Assembly: GCF_900103585.1 (NCBI RefSeq)
Contig: NZ_FNHV01000003.1
Location: 336,011 to 400,010 of the forward strand
From: Streptomyces sp. cf386
GTDB lineage: Bacteria; Actinomycetota; Actinomycetes; Streptomycetales; Streptomycetaceae
Reading direction: 5' to 3'
Length of the DNA: 64,000 nt
The notes below the pieces were generated by a model. The model made no database searches. It had not been told where the DNA came from and saw nothing but the letters and a program-made list of their open reading frames with translations. The translations under genes and the position numbers were made by a program. This document shows positions 28,037 to 37,557 of this stretch, one piece after another (position 1 is the first letter of the stretch; each line of letters begins with the position of its first letter).

Positions 28037-28810
28037 ATGACAACGGCATTGATTACGGGATCGACCGCGGGCATCGGCGCCGCGTTCGCGCGGCGGCTGG
28101 CGGCTGACGGGCACGACCTCGTCCTGGTGGCCCGGGACACCAAGCGACTGCGCGAGCAGGCGACCGAGCTGCACGACCGCCACGGCATCGAGGCGGAGGT
28201 GCTGACGGCCGACCTCGCGGAGGACGCCGGCATCGAGACCGTCGCCGCCCGCCTCGGCGACCGCCGCAACCCCGTCGACCTGCTGATCAACAACGCCGGC
28301 TTCGGCAACAAGGGCCGCTACCTCGACGTCCCCATGGCCGACGAGCTGAAGATGCTCAAGGTGCACTGCGAGGCCGTACTGCGGCTGACGTCGGCGGCGA
28401 CGGAGGCGATGCGGGAGCGGGGGCGGGGCGGTGTCGTGAACGTCGCCTCCGTGGCGGCCTTCGTGCCACGCGGGACGTACGGCGCGTCCAAGGCGTGGGT
28501 CGTGCAGTTCACGCAGGGGGCGGCGCGGGATCTGGCCGGGAGCGGGGTGCGGCTGATGGCGCTGTGCCCGGGGTTCGTGCGCACCGAGTTCCATGAGCGG
28601 GCCGGGATGGGGACGGACAACATTCCGGCGTGGATGTGGCTGGACGCGGACAAGCTGGTGGCGGCGGCGCTCGGGGACCTGGCACGCGGCAAGTCCCTCT
28701 CGATTCCGGATCCTCGGTACAAGGTGTTGCTGGGGGCGGCGAAGTTGGTGCCTCGCGGGATGCTCGGGGGGATCAGCTCCCGGACGGGGCGGAAGTACGG
28801 GCCGCAGTAG
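28037..28810 (+). CDS. Short-chain dehydrogenase/reductase
   Basis: 257 residues. The classical NAD(P) motif GSTAGIG, the NNAG block (INNAGFG) and the catalytic Ser-Tyr-Lys set (VNVASVAAF, YGASK) are all present. It is a soluble oxidoreductase of the acyl-reducing DltE/YqjQ-like type by general appearance; the substrate is unknown. It is divergent from the LysR gene and 89 bp upstream of the next gene, with which it may be co-transcribed. Confidence 0.88.
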   Translation: MTTALITGSTAGIGAAFARRLAADGHDLVLVARDTKRLREQATELHDRHGIEAEVLTADLAEDAGIETVAARLGDRRNPVDLLINNAGFGNKGRYLDVPMADELKMLKVHCEAVLRLTSAATEAMRERGRGGVVNVASVAAFVPRGTYGASKAWVVQFTQGAARDLAGSGVRLMALCPGFVRTEFHERAGMGTDNIPAWMWLDADKLVAAALGDLARGKSLSIPDPRYKVLLGAAKLVPRGMLGGISSRTGRKYGPQ

Positions 28811-28899
28811 GAGAGTCGGCCCGACAGGCACGCCGCTCCTCCCGGCAGGAGAATGGTGCTGTCCAGCCGCGCCCAGGGGGACCGGGAGGCGACGAAGTC

Positions 28900-29592
28900 A
28901 TGACCTTCGTGCAGCTCATCGACTGCAGGACCAGCCGCTTCGACGAGATGAACCGGCTGATGGACAGGTGGGTCGAGCAGACCAAGGGGAAGCGGACAGC
29001 GACGCACGACATCATCGGGAAGGACCGGTCGGACTCCGCGCACTTCATCGAGATCGTGGAGTTTCCGTCGTACGAGGAGGCGATGCGGAACTCGAATCTG
29101 CCCGAGACCGATCGGATCTTCCGGGAGATGATCGCGCTCTGTGAGGAGACGCCGACCTTCACCGATCTGGACGTCGTACGGGACGAGCAGTTGAACGTCC
29201 TGGCGGCGCGGGCCTTCTTCCAGGCGATGGGGAAGATGGCGCCGGAGGGCATCGGCGAGCACCTCACGGACGACTACGTGGATCACGATCCGTCATATCC
29301 GGAGCCCGTGCAGGGGATCGGCGGGGTGCAGGAGCAGTACGCGGGGTGGCGTGCCGCTTTCGACTTCACGTTCCGGATCGACGATCAGCTGGCGCAGGAC
29401 GACCAGGTGTGCACCCGGTGGACGTGGGTCGCGCGGCACAAGGGTGAGTTCCTCGGGATCGCGGCGACCGGGCAGGACGTGACCATGCAGGGCATGACCT
29501 GGCAGCGGTTCCGGGGCGGCAGGATCTGCGAGAGCCGATGGCTCTACGACCGGGCGGGTCTGCTGGAGCAACTCGGGGTACTCGGTCAGTGA
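28900..29592 (+). CDS. Two-domain SnoaL-like (NTF2 fold) protein with N-terminal ferredoxin-like domain
   Basis: 230 residues from an ATG with GGGAGG ten bases upstream. The first half (MTFVQLIDCRTSRFDEMNRL to about residue 95) resembles a dimeric alpha/beta-barrel (ABM-like) fold. The second half (VLAARAFFQAMGKMAPEGIGEHLTDDYVDHDP through CESRWLYDRAGLLEQLG) is a SnoaL-like ester cyclase/NTF2 domain. The fusion is probably a small-molecule-binding or isomerising enzyme; no reaction can be assigned. It may form an operon with the preceding dehydrogenase. Confidence 0.75.
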   Translation: MTFVQLIDCRTSRFDEMNRLMDRWVEQTKGKRTATHDIIGKDRSDSAHFIEIVEFPSYEEAMRNSNLPETDRIFREMIALCEETPTFTDLDVVRDEQLNVLAARAFFQAMGKMAPEGIGEHLTDDYVDHDPSYPEPVQGIGGVQEQYAGWRAAFDFTFRIDDQLAQDDQVCTRWTWVARHKGEFLGIAATGQDVTMQGMTWQRFRGGRICESRWLYDRAGLLEQLGVLGQ

Positions 29593-29605
29593 TGCCCGCG
29601 AAGGG

Positions 29606-29647
29606 GAAGGCCCCGGTCCCGCGCGTGAGCGTGGGACCGGGGCCTTC
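29606..29647. terminator. Bidirectional terminator between SnoaL-like gene and groEL
   Basis: A perfect 15-bp stem (GAAGGCCCCGGTCCC at 29606-29620, complement at 29633-29647) encloses a 12-nt loop that can itself pair GCG with CGT. It separates two convergent genes. Confidence 0.9.
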
Positions 29648-29661
29648 TACGAGCGCTGGGC

Positions 29662-31296
<1,635 letters not shown>

Positions 31297-31328
31297 TCAG
31301 CCCTCTCGGAAAACGTGGGTGAAACGAA

Positions 31329-31378
31329 CTGCGCCCCGGACGCCCGGCTTCATAAGGTCGCGGGGGCCCGGGGCGCAG
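31329..31378 (-). other. Intercistronic hairpin between groES and groEL1
   Basis: An 11-bp perfect GC stem (CTGCGCCCCGG at 31329-31339, complement at 31368-31378) sits in the 119-bp gap between the two chaperonin genes. There is no T tract after it. It could attenuate transcription or protect a processed transcript and so set the GroES:GroEL ratio; this is inference. Confidence 0.65.
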
Positions 31379-31406
31379 CTCACAAGCAGAGAATGCTTGA
31401 AGTGAA

Positions 31407-31715
31407 TTACTTCTCGATGATCGCGAGCACGTCGCGAGCCGAGAGGACGAGGTACTCCTCGCCGTTGTACTTCACCTCGGTGCCGCCGTACTTGCTGTAC
31501 AGCACGATGTCGCCGGTCTTGACGTCGAGCGGCAGGCGCTCGCCGTTCTCGAAGCGGCCCGGGCCCACGGCCAGGACGACGCCCTCCTGGGGCTTCTCCT
31601 TGGCGGTGTCCGGGATGACCAGGCCAGAGGCGGTGGTCTGCTCGGCGTCGAGCGGCTGGACCACAATGCGGTCCTCGAGCGGCTTGATGGCAACCTTGGA
31701 GCTGGTGGTCGTCAC
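31407..31715 (-). CDS. groES: 10-kDa co-chaperonin GroES
   Basis: 102 residues with the mobile-loop region ([12 protein letters not shown]) and the C-terminal [22 protein letters not shown] typical of GroES. It caps the GroEL ring. The GTG start follows GGGGGAGG by seven bases. It is the first gene of the groES-groEL1 operon, under a promoter with two CIRCE operators. Confidence 0.97.
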   Translation of the reverse strand: MTTTSSKVAIKPLEDRIVVQPLDAEQTTASGLVIPDTAKEKPQEGVVLAVGPGRFENGERLPLDVKTGDIVLYSKYGGTEVKYNGEEYLVLSARDVLAIIEK

Positions 31716-31814
31716 GATCCGACCTCCCCCTTCGGAGATCTCACGGGGTTAACTGTCTGAGGTGGCGACCAGGTGGATCCGTCGTCGCGGGTGCCGGACC
31801 TGCCCGTCGCGTAG

Positions 31815-31841
31815 TTGGCACTCTCCAGTGGGGAGTGCCAG
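31815..31841. promoter_or_regulatory. CIRCE operator 1 (HrcA site)
   Basis: TTGGCACTC, a 9-bp spacer and GAGTGCCAG reproduce the CIRCE inverted repeat with one substitution in each arm. It lies at or just downstream of the predicted transcription start of groES. Confidence 0.9.
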
Positions 31842-31846
31842 ACCCG

Positions 31847-31876
31847 AGACTATGACCGGGATTAGCACTCGGTCAA
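31847..31876 (-). promoter_or_regulatory. groES promoter
   Basis: On the minus strand TTGACC (31871-31876) and TAGTCT (31847-31852) are separated by 18 bp, a good vegetative-type promoter. The -35 hexamer lies inside the spacer of CIRCE 2 and CIRCE 1 covers the start region, so HrcA binding would block initiation. Confidence 0.75.
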
Positions 31877-31888
31877 GCGGACTGCTAA
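31862..31888. promoter_or_regulatory. CIRCE operator 2 (HrcA site)
   Basis: TTAGCACTC, a 9-bp spacer and GACTGCTAA match CIRCE with a single substitution. It overlaps the predicted -35 element. Confidence 0.93.
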
Positions 31889-31940
31889 TTCGCGGCGCTG
31901 GCCGGGCCGGGTTTTCTGGTGACCGGCGTTGCTGTGGCCG

Positions 31941-32014
31941 CCGTCCGGGGGCTGTGCCCCCAGACCCCCCTTTCGGCCTGAACGGCCCCGTCCTCAAGCG
32001 CCGGACGGGCTGGA
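31941..32014. repeat. REP-like intergenic hairpin element
   Basis: This stretch holds GGGGGC-TGT-GCCCCC (31947-31961) followed by CCCGTCC...GGACGGG (31987-31993 and 32003-32009). The composition, with the tag TCAAGCGCCGGACGGG, is familiar from many streptomycete intergenic regions. It lies just past the stop of the deacetylase gene and may act as its terminator. Confidence 0.65.
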
Positions 32015-32042
32015 TATGGACGGCCGGCGCCGAAAGGATCCG

Positions 32043-32930
32043 CTAGACGTAGTCCTCCAAGCGGCCTACCGCCAATCCCCTCGTCTGGATCTCGCGCAGC
32101 AACCGTGTCGTGCGCTCCCTCAAGGTCAGGCCGGCCGGCTCACCCGAAGGGACCGAGACGATGTCGCCGGCGCGCAGGCGGTGGGGACCCTTCGCGTACG
32201 TCAGCCCGCCGTCGCCCTCCATCGCCGCCCGCCACAGCACCACCGCCGTCACCCCGCAGTCGGCCGCCGCGCGGAGAGTGGTGGCGTCGTAGGTGCCGTA
32301 GGGCGGGCGGAAGAGGTGGGGGCGGATGCCGAAGCGGGCGCGGAGTTTGTTCTGCTGGCCGCAGATCTCGGCTCGCTGGCCGGCGTACGGCAGACCGCGC
32401 AGGGCGGCGTGGTCGAGGGTGTGGTTCTGGATCGACGCGCCCACCGAGCGCAGGCGCGCGAAGTGGCCGTAGCCCGGGCCGGCCACGCTGTCCGTGAGGA
32501 ACATGCTGACGGGCAGCCGCAGCTCGCGGACCATGTCGACGAAGCGGGGGTCCTTCTCGGCGCCGTCGTCGTAGGTGAGGAAGACGACCTTGGCGCGGGT
32601 GGGGACGCGGTCGACGACGGGCAGCGGGCCGCCCGCGCGCGGCGGCGGCCGACGGGCGGGCGGGGACGGGGGTGCGGGCAGCGGAGCGGTCAGGCCCCAG
32701 CGGCGGTACGGCTGTGCCGTGGGCGTCGCCCCCTTCGCCGCTGTGGGGGCCGGCCCTGTCGCCGGTCGTGCGTCATGCGTTTCCGTCCCGCCCGACCGGC
32801 CTCCTCCACCTCCGCCTCCACCTCGGCCGGGGTCGACCGGCCCGGTGGACTGGGCGCAGCCGGCGAGCAGGGCGTACGCCATGACGACGGCCGCCAGTAC
32901 CCGCGCCCCCGCGCCCGGTCCCGACCTCAC
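32043..32930 (-). CDS. Polysaccharide deacetylase lipoprotein (NodB domain)
   Basis: 295 residues. The signal peptide ends in the lipobox LLAGC near residue 25, so it should be membrane-tethered outside the cell. The NodB domain follows a Pro/Ala linker. Motif 1 is FLTYDDG, the zinc motif is NHTLDH and motif 3 is RPPYGTYD. It should remove acetyl groups from a wall polymer such as peptidoglycan or another polysaccharide. Its ATG overlaps the stop of the upstream paralogue by 4 bp (ATGA type), so the two are translationally coupled. Confidence 0.87.
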   Translation of the reverse strand: MRSGPGAGARVLAAVVMAYALLAGCAQSTGPVDPGRGGGGGGGGRSGGTETHDARPATGPAPTAAKGATPTAQPYRRWGLTAPLPAPPSPPARRPPPRAGGPLPVVDRVPTRAKVVFLTYDDGAEKDPRFVDMVRELRLPVSMFLTDSVAGPGYGHFARLRSVGASIQNHTLDHAALRGLPYAGQRAEICGQQNKLRARFGIRPHLFRPPYGTYDATTLRAAADCGVTAVVLWRAAMEGDGGLTYAKGPHRLRAGDIVSVPSGEPAGLTLRERTTRLLREIQTRGLAVGRLEDYV

Positions 32931-34027
32931 AGGTAGTCCTCCAGCCGGGCCACCGCATACCCCTCGGCCGTCACCTTGTTCAGGAATCGGCGGATCATGT
33001 CGGGCATTGTGCCCTTCCAGTCCCCCCTCCCCCGGAAGTGAGTGAGGACGATGTCACCCGGACGGATCTTCCGGTCCCACTCGCGGTACTCCCAGTGGTC
33101 GACGAAGACCTCCTCGTTCCACAGGGCGACGTACTCGATGCCGCAGTACTTCGCGGCGCGCAGGGTGTTCCTGTCGTAGTTGCCGAAGGGCGGACGGAAG
33201 AGCAGCGGGCGCCTGCCGTAGCGCTCCTCGATCACCTCCTGCATGCCGCAGATCTCACGCTTCTGGCGGAGGTAGGACAGGGCGGGGAGGTAGGGGTGGT
33301 GGAGGGTGTGGTTGTTCAGGGCCACGCCCTCTGCCTGCATCCGCTCGAAGTAGCCGTAGTCGTCCTTGATCAGGTAGTTGCTGAGGAAGGCGGTGTACGG
33401 CACCTGCAGGTCGCTCATCATCCGCAGGAACGCCGGGTCCTTCTCGGCGCCGTCGTCGATGGTGAGGAAGACGACCTTCTGCTTGGTGGGAACGGTCGTG
33501 AAGACCGGCGGGAGGCCGAGCGCCTCGTGGCCGCGGGCCTCGAAGCCCTTGCGCGTGGTGATCGTCGGCTTCCTGGCCGGGGGTGGCGGGGGCGTGAGCG
33601 GAACGCCGGCCAGACGCCAGCGCCTCGCGGCGGCGACCCGGGCGGCGTGGGCGGCTTGGGCGGACTGGAACTTCTTGGGCGGGGAGTCCTTGGCGTGCGG
33701 GTGCTGGGCCTGAGGGCCCTTGGCGTGCGGGTGCTGGGCCTGAGGGCCCTTGGCGTGCGGCTCCTTGGTGGCCGCACCTGCGGTGTCCGGGGCCGTGGTG
33801 GCGGCCGGCGACGGCGCCTTGAGGGGCTGTCGGCTCGAGGTGGGGCGTACGGGTTCGGATCCGCCGTGGCCGACCGGCGCGCAGCCCGAGGCGATGGCGG
33901 CAACGGCGAGAAGGGCGATACCGCCCCGCACCCGCGAACGCACGGCTGCCTGATGACCGTCCTGGCGACCGTGCCCTACGACTGCCCCATTGAGGCGACT
34001 TTTGTCATTTTGTCCTACTACTCGCAT
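32927..34027 (-). CDS. Polysaccharide deacetylase lipoprotein (NodB domain), upstream paralogue
   Basis: 366 residues from an ATG preceded by GAGGA. A lipobox (AIASGC) lies near residue 48, making the N-region unusually long; a later GTG near 33942 is an alternative start. A spacer with HAKGPQAQHP repeats leads to the NodB domain with FLTIDDG, NHTLHH and RPPFGNYD. It is coupled to the downstream paralogue. The pair could work on the same polymer with different site preference. Confidence 0.85.
   Translation of the reverse strand: MRVVGQNDKSRLNGAVVGHGRQDGHQAAVRSRVRGGIALLAVAAIASGCAPVGHGGSEPVRPTSSRQPLKAPSPAATTAPDTAGAATKEPHAKGPQAQHPHAKGPQAQHPHAKDSPPKKFQSAQAAHAARVAAARRWRLAGVPLTPPPPPARKPTITTRKGFEARGHEALGLPPVFTTVPTKQKVVFLTIDDGAEKDPAFLRMMSDLQVPYTAFLSNYLIKDDYGYFERMQAEGVALNNHTLHHPYLPALSYLRQKREICGMQEVIEERYGRRPLLFRPPFGNYDRNTLRAAKYCGIEYVALWNEEVFVDHWEYREWDRKIRPGDIVLTHFRGRGDWKGTMPDMIRRFLNKVTAEGYAVARLEDYL
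33691..33760. repeat. 30-bp tandem repeat in deacetylase linker
   Basis: A 30-bp unit at 33691-33720 is repeated exactly at 33721-33750 and begins again at 33751-33760. It encodes the 10-residue HAKGPQAQHP repeat between the lipid anchor and the catalytic domain. Confidence 0.9.
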
Positions 34028-34137
34028 GGAGCCGGATCCTCGCAGCCACCCGCCCCGAAGCCGGGCCGACACCGCCACCGGGGGCAGACCATCCACCGAC
34101 TGGCCCACATGAGGGGACGGGCTGCCGACTGGCCGAC

Positions 34138-34269
34138 GTGGAGCGGACGAGCCGCCGACCGGCCCACGCGAAGCCACGGGCGGACGCCCACCGGCTCGGC
34201 CCACGCGGCGCCACGGGCGCACGTCTACCGACACGGCTCAGGTGGAGCGGGCGAGCCGCCGACCGGCCC
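34138..34269. repeat. Degenerate repeats in 380-bp gene-free region
   Basis: A 28-bp sequence (GTGGAGCGG...GACCGGCCC) at 34138-34165 recurs at 34242-34269 with one mismatch. Related shorter pieces such as CCGACTGGCC and CCACGGGCG are scattered from about 34095 to 34290. The region between the deacetylase and methyltransferase genes (34028-34407) shows no supported gene. Confidence 0.6.
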
Positions 34270-34407
34270 GAGGTGAGCCATGCGCGCACGCCCATGGCTC
34301 GGCCGACCCACAGCTACCCGCCCCCGACACGGCCCACAGTGACCACACGCGCCGCCGCCCCGACCCACGATGAGCAGACGCCCCACCGCCTGGCCGACAA
34401 TGACCCG

Positions 34408-35577
34408 GTGAACGACCTCGCCTCCTTCTCCTCCCTCCTCACCCCCGAGGGCCGCGCCCTCCTCGACGCCGTGCGTGACACCGATCCCGCCGGTGAACTC
34501 GCCGTCGCCACAAGGCTGCGCCGCGAGCATCCCGCCGAGTTGGTGTCGGCGGCGCTCGGGCAGGCGCGGCTGCGGCAGCGGGCGGTGGCGAAGTTCGGGG
34601 CGGTGGACGCGGGGCGGATGTTCTTCACGCCCCACGGGGTCGAGCAGTCGACGCGGGCGAGTGTGGCGGCGTATCGGGCCGGGCGGTTGCGGGAGCTGGG
34701 GGTCGGCTCGGTCGCCGACCTGTGCTGCGGGATCGGGGGCGACGCGATCGCGCTCGCGCGGGCCGGGGTCAGGGTGTTGGCAGTGGACCGGGATCCGGTG
34801 ACGGTCGCGGTGGCGCGGGCGAATGTCGAGGCGCTGGGGCTCGGGGAACTGGTGGAGGTGCGGGAGGCGGATGTCGTGGGGGTGGACACGGGCGGCTATG
34901 ACGCCGTGTTCGTCGACCCGGCGCGACGGGGCGGGCGCGGGCGGATCTTCGATCCCGAGGCGTACTCGCCGCCGTTGTCCTGGGCCGTGGAGGCGGCGCG
35001 GAAGGCGCCACGTGCCGCGCTGAAGATCGCGCCGGGCATTCCCCATGAGGCGATTCCCGACGATGCCGAAGCCGAGTGGATCTCGGACGGTGGCGATGTG
35101 AAGGAGGCGGTGCTGTGGTTCGGGACGGAGCCCGGGGCGGTGCGGGCCACGCTGCTGCCGGGACCGCGCTCGCTGCTGTCCCGCAGTCTTCCCGACCCTG
35201 AAGTCCGGCCTGTCGGGCGGTACTTGTACGAGCCGGACGGCGCCGTCATCCGTGCCCACCTGGTCGCCGAGGTGGCTGATCAGCTGGACGGTGGGCTGAT
35301 CGACGCGACCATCGCGTACGTCACGGCGGACGAACTGCGGCCGACCGCGTACGCGACGGCGTACGAGATCACCGATCAACTCCCCTTCAACGTCAAGAAG
35401 TTGAAGGCCCTGTTGCGCGAGCGGGAGGTCGGCACGCTGACCGTGAAGAAGCGGGGGTCGGCCGTCGAGCCGGAGGAACTGCGGAAGAAGGTCAGGCCTC
35501 AGGGGCCCCACTCGGCGACGGTGTTTCTGACGCGGGTGGCGGGGGCGCCGACGATGCTGGTGGGGCACCCGGCCTGA
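34408..35577 (+). CDS. Class I SAM-dependent methyltransferase with THUMP-like C-terminus
   Basis: 389 residues from a GTG (VNDLASFSSLL). The SAM-binding motif I is VADLCCGIGGDAIALA, and the motif IV region reads AVFVDPARRGGRGRIFDP. The C-terminal part (about 300-389: FNVKKLKALLREREVGTLTVKKRGSAVEPEELRKK) matches the THUMP-like domain of predicted RNA methyltransferases. The likely substrate is an RNA, not known more precisely. It is convergent with the sigma-factor gene. Confidence 0.82.
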   Translation: MNDLASFSSLLTPEGRALLDAVRDTDPAGELAVATRLRREHPAELVSAALGQARLRQRAVAKFGAVDAGRMFFTPHGVEQSTRASVAAYRAGRLRELGVGSVADLCCGIGGDAIALARAGVRVLAVDRDPVTVAVARANVEALGLGELVEVREADVVGVDTGGYDAVFVDPARRGGRGRIFDPEAYSPPLSWAVEAARKAPRAALKIAPGIPHEAIPDDAEAEWISDGGDVKEAVLWFGTEPGAVRATLLPGPRSLLSRSLPDPEVRPVGRYLYEPDGAVIRAHLVAEVADQLDGGLIDATIAYVTADELRPTAYATAYEITDQLPFNVKKLKALLREREVGTLTVKKRGSAVEPEELRKKVRPQGPHSATVFLTRVAGAPTMLVGHPA

Positions 35578-35680
35578 GTGGTGAGGTCTGCGCCGCAGTC
35601 CTGAGTGATGAGGTCTGCGCCGCAGTCCTGAGTCACCAGGTCTCCGCCGCAGTCCTCACTCACGAGTCTCCGCCGCCCGG
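35573..35680. repeat. 27-bp tandem repeat spanning two convergent gene ends
   Basis: Four contiguous 27-bp units start at 35573, 35600, 35627 and 35654. The first two differ at one base and the later ones diverge. The first contains the methyltransferase stop codon and the last encodes the C-terminus and stop of the ECF sigma gene. There are no spacers, so this is not CRISPR. Confidence 0.85.
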
Positions 35681-36948
35681 CGCAGCAGCAGCTCCCTCTC
35701 CCGCGCGTTCCCCGTCAGCTCCGCCGCCCGCTCGAACTCCGCCCTCGCCTCCGCCGTACGGCCGAGACGGGCGAGGAGATCGCCGCGCACGCTCGGGAGC
35801 AAGTGGTAGTTGCGGAGGGCCGGTTCGGCGGCGATCGTGTCCACGATCCGCAGCGCGGGCTCCGGGCCCTCGGCCATCGAGACGGCGACCGCGCGGTTCA
35901 ACTCGACCACGGGGGAAGGGGATCGGGCGGCGAGGAGGCCGTAGAGGATGGCGATGGTCTTCCAGTCCGTCTCCGCGTAGCTGTACGCGTGCGCGTGGCA
36001 GGCAGCGATGGCGGCCTGGAGGGCGTACGGGCCGGGGGCGCCGGTGGCCGTGGCGTCCGCGCGGGAGAGGGCCTTGATGCCGCGGGCGATGAGCATGCGG
36101 TTCCAGCGGGTGCGGTTCTGGTCCTTGAGGAGGACCGGTTCGCCGGACGGGCCGGTGCGGGCCGCCGTGCGGGAGGCCTGGAATTCGAGGAGGGCGGTCA
36201 GGGCGTGCGCCTCCGGCTCCTTCGGCATCAGCCCGGACAGCACGCGGGCCAGGCGCAGCGCGTCCTCGCAGAGGGCCGGGCGCAGCCAGTCGTCGCCGGC
36301 CGTGGCGGCGTAGCCCTCGTTGAAGATCAGGTAGATCACGTCGAGGACGGAGCCGAGGCGGGCCTCGCGGTCGGGGCCGTACGGGACCTCGAAGGCGATG
36401 TTCTTCGTGGCGAGTGTGCGCTTGGCGCGGACGATGCGCTGCGCGACGGTCGGTTCCGGGGTCAGGAACGCCCGGGCGATCTCCGGGGTCGTCAGACCGC
36501 CGAGGAGACGGAGGGTGAGGGCGATGCGGGCCTCCGGCGACAGGACCGGGTGGCAGGTGGTGAAGACCAGGCGGAGCAGGTCGTCGTCGATGTCGTCGGG
36601 GTCGTAGTGGGCGGCGGGCTCCTCGGGCGGTGCGGTCGTCTCCAGGTCGCGGCCGATCTCCGCGAGCTTGCGGGCGTAGTTCTCGCGGCGGCGGATCAGG
36701 TCGACGGCACGGTGCTTGGCGGTGGCCATCAGCCAGGCGCCGGGGTTGTCGGGGACGCCGTCCCCGGGCCACTGCTCCAGCGCGGCGACCAGCGCGTCCT
36801 GCGCGAGTTCCTCGGCGATGCCGACGTCGCGCACTATGCGGGCGACGGCGGCGATGACGCGCGGGGACTCGATGCGGAAGACGGTTTCGATGGTCGCTGT
36901 CGTGTCGTCCGGGGTACCGCCGGTGTCTGCGGTGGGCTGCGGCTTCAC
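35656..36948 (-). CDS. ECF42-type RNA polymerase sigma factor with C-terminal TPR-like domain
   Basis: 430 residues from a GTG (VKPQPTADTGG). The N-terminal region 2 (FRIESPRVIAAVARIVRDVGIAEELAQDA, AWLMATAKHRAVDLIRRREN) and region 4 (RIALTLRLLGGLTTPEIARAF) are followed by about 250 extra residues with the conserved FNEGYAAT and DWKTIAILYGLLA segments. This layout defines the ECF42 group, in which the C-terminal domain replaces an anti-sigma factor. The gene sits 47 bp downstream of a DGPF-protein gene, the standard ECF42 partner. Confidence 0.9.
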   Translation of the reverse strand: MKPQPTADTGGTPDDTTATIETVFRIESPRVIAAVARIVRDVGIAEELAQDALVAALEQWPGDGVPDNPGAWLMATAKHRAVDLIRRRENYARKLAEIGRDLETTAPPEEPAAHYDPDDIDDDLLRLVFTTCHPVLSPEARIALTLRLLGGLTTPEIARAFLTPEPTVAQRIVRAKRTLATKNIAFEVPYGPDREARLGSVLDVIYLIFNEGYAATAGDDWLRPALCEDALRLARVLSGLMPKEPEAHALTALLEFQASRTAARTGPSGEPVLLKDQNRTRWNRMLIARGIKALSRADATATGAPGPYALQAAIAACHAHAYSYAETDWKTIAILYGLLAARSPSPVVELNRAVAVSMAEGPEPALRIVDTIAAEPALRNYHLLPSVRGDLLARLGRTAEARAEFERAAELTGNARERELLLRRAAETRE

Positions 36949-36995
36949 AGCCCACCATGCAACACCTGTACGGCCGTGGATCCAAGGAGGGCTGA

Positions 36996-37352
36996 TCAGC
37001 CCTCGGCGATCTCGCGCACCTCGCAGGTGACCTGCCATTCCTCCCCGTGCACCTTCAGGAACCGCGCGGCCCACTCCAGCGCCTCGGCCTTGTCCTTGCA
37101 CTGCATGATCGCGTAACCGCCGATGACCTCCTTGGACTCGGTGAAGGGCCCGTCGGTGACGGAGGTCTTCGCGCCGTCCCAGTGCACGCGGGTGCCCTGC
37201 GCCGACGGGGTGAGCCCGGCGGTGTCGAGCATCACGCCGGCCTTGGTGATCTCCTCCAGCAGTTCGCCCATGCGCTGCATCAGCTCGGGGCTGGGGCCCT
37301 CGGCGGGCGCGGTGGACTCGTCGATCCGGACGAGCGACAGGTAGCGGGGCAT
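36996..37352 (-). CDS. YCII/DGPF-domain protein, ECF42 partner
   Basis: 118 residues. The family motif DGPF appears in VTDGPFTESKE, with the N-terminal MPRYLSLVRIDE and C-terminal EVREI. GAGGAG five bases before the ATG fixes the start. DGPF proteins have a ferredoxin-like dimeric fold and are repeatedly encoded with ECF42 sigma factors. They are thought to be targets or modulators of the sigma factor, but no reaction is established. It is the first gene of the pair. Confidence 0.9.
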   Translation of the reverse strand: MPRYLSLVRIDESTAPAEGPSPELMQRMGELLEEITKAGVMLDTAGLTPSAQGTRVHWDGAKTSVTDGPFTESKEVIGGYAIMQCKDKAEALEWAARFLKVHGEEWQVTCEVREIAEG

Positions 37353-37557
37353 GGTGACTCCTCGGGTTTCGGGGTCGGTGACCGGGTTCCTTTCCGGCCT
37401 CTCACCCCTGCGTCGAACGGGAGACGCCCGGATCGACACGCTCGCCGATTTTCTTCAGCGATTCTTCTCCGGCCGGCGTTTCCGCAGGCCGTGCGCCCCT
37501 TCCGTACACTCGGCGGCCACGGCAGCCACCGCCTGCGCTGCGTCCTCACTGAGCACG

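Noticed and set aside
34138..34407. N-terminal extension of the methyltransferase from an upstream start
   Set aside because: The upstream part is low-complexity repeat sequence without a ribosome-binding site; the family begins near the GTG at 34408.
35573..35680. Possible CRISPR-like array of 27-bp repeats
   Set aside because: The units are directly contiguous with no spacers and there are no cas genes in the window.
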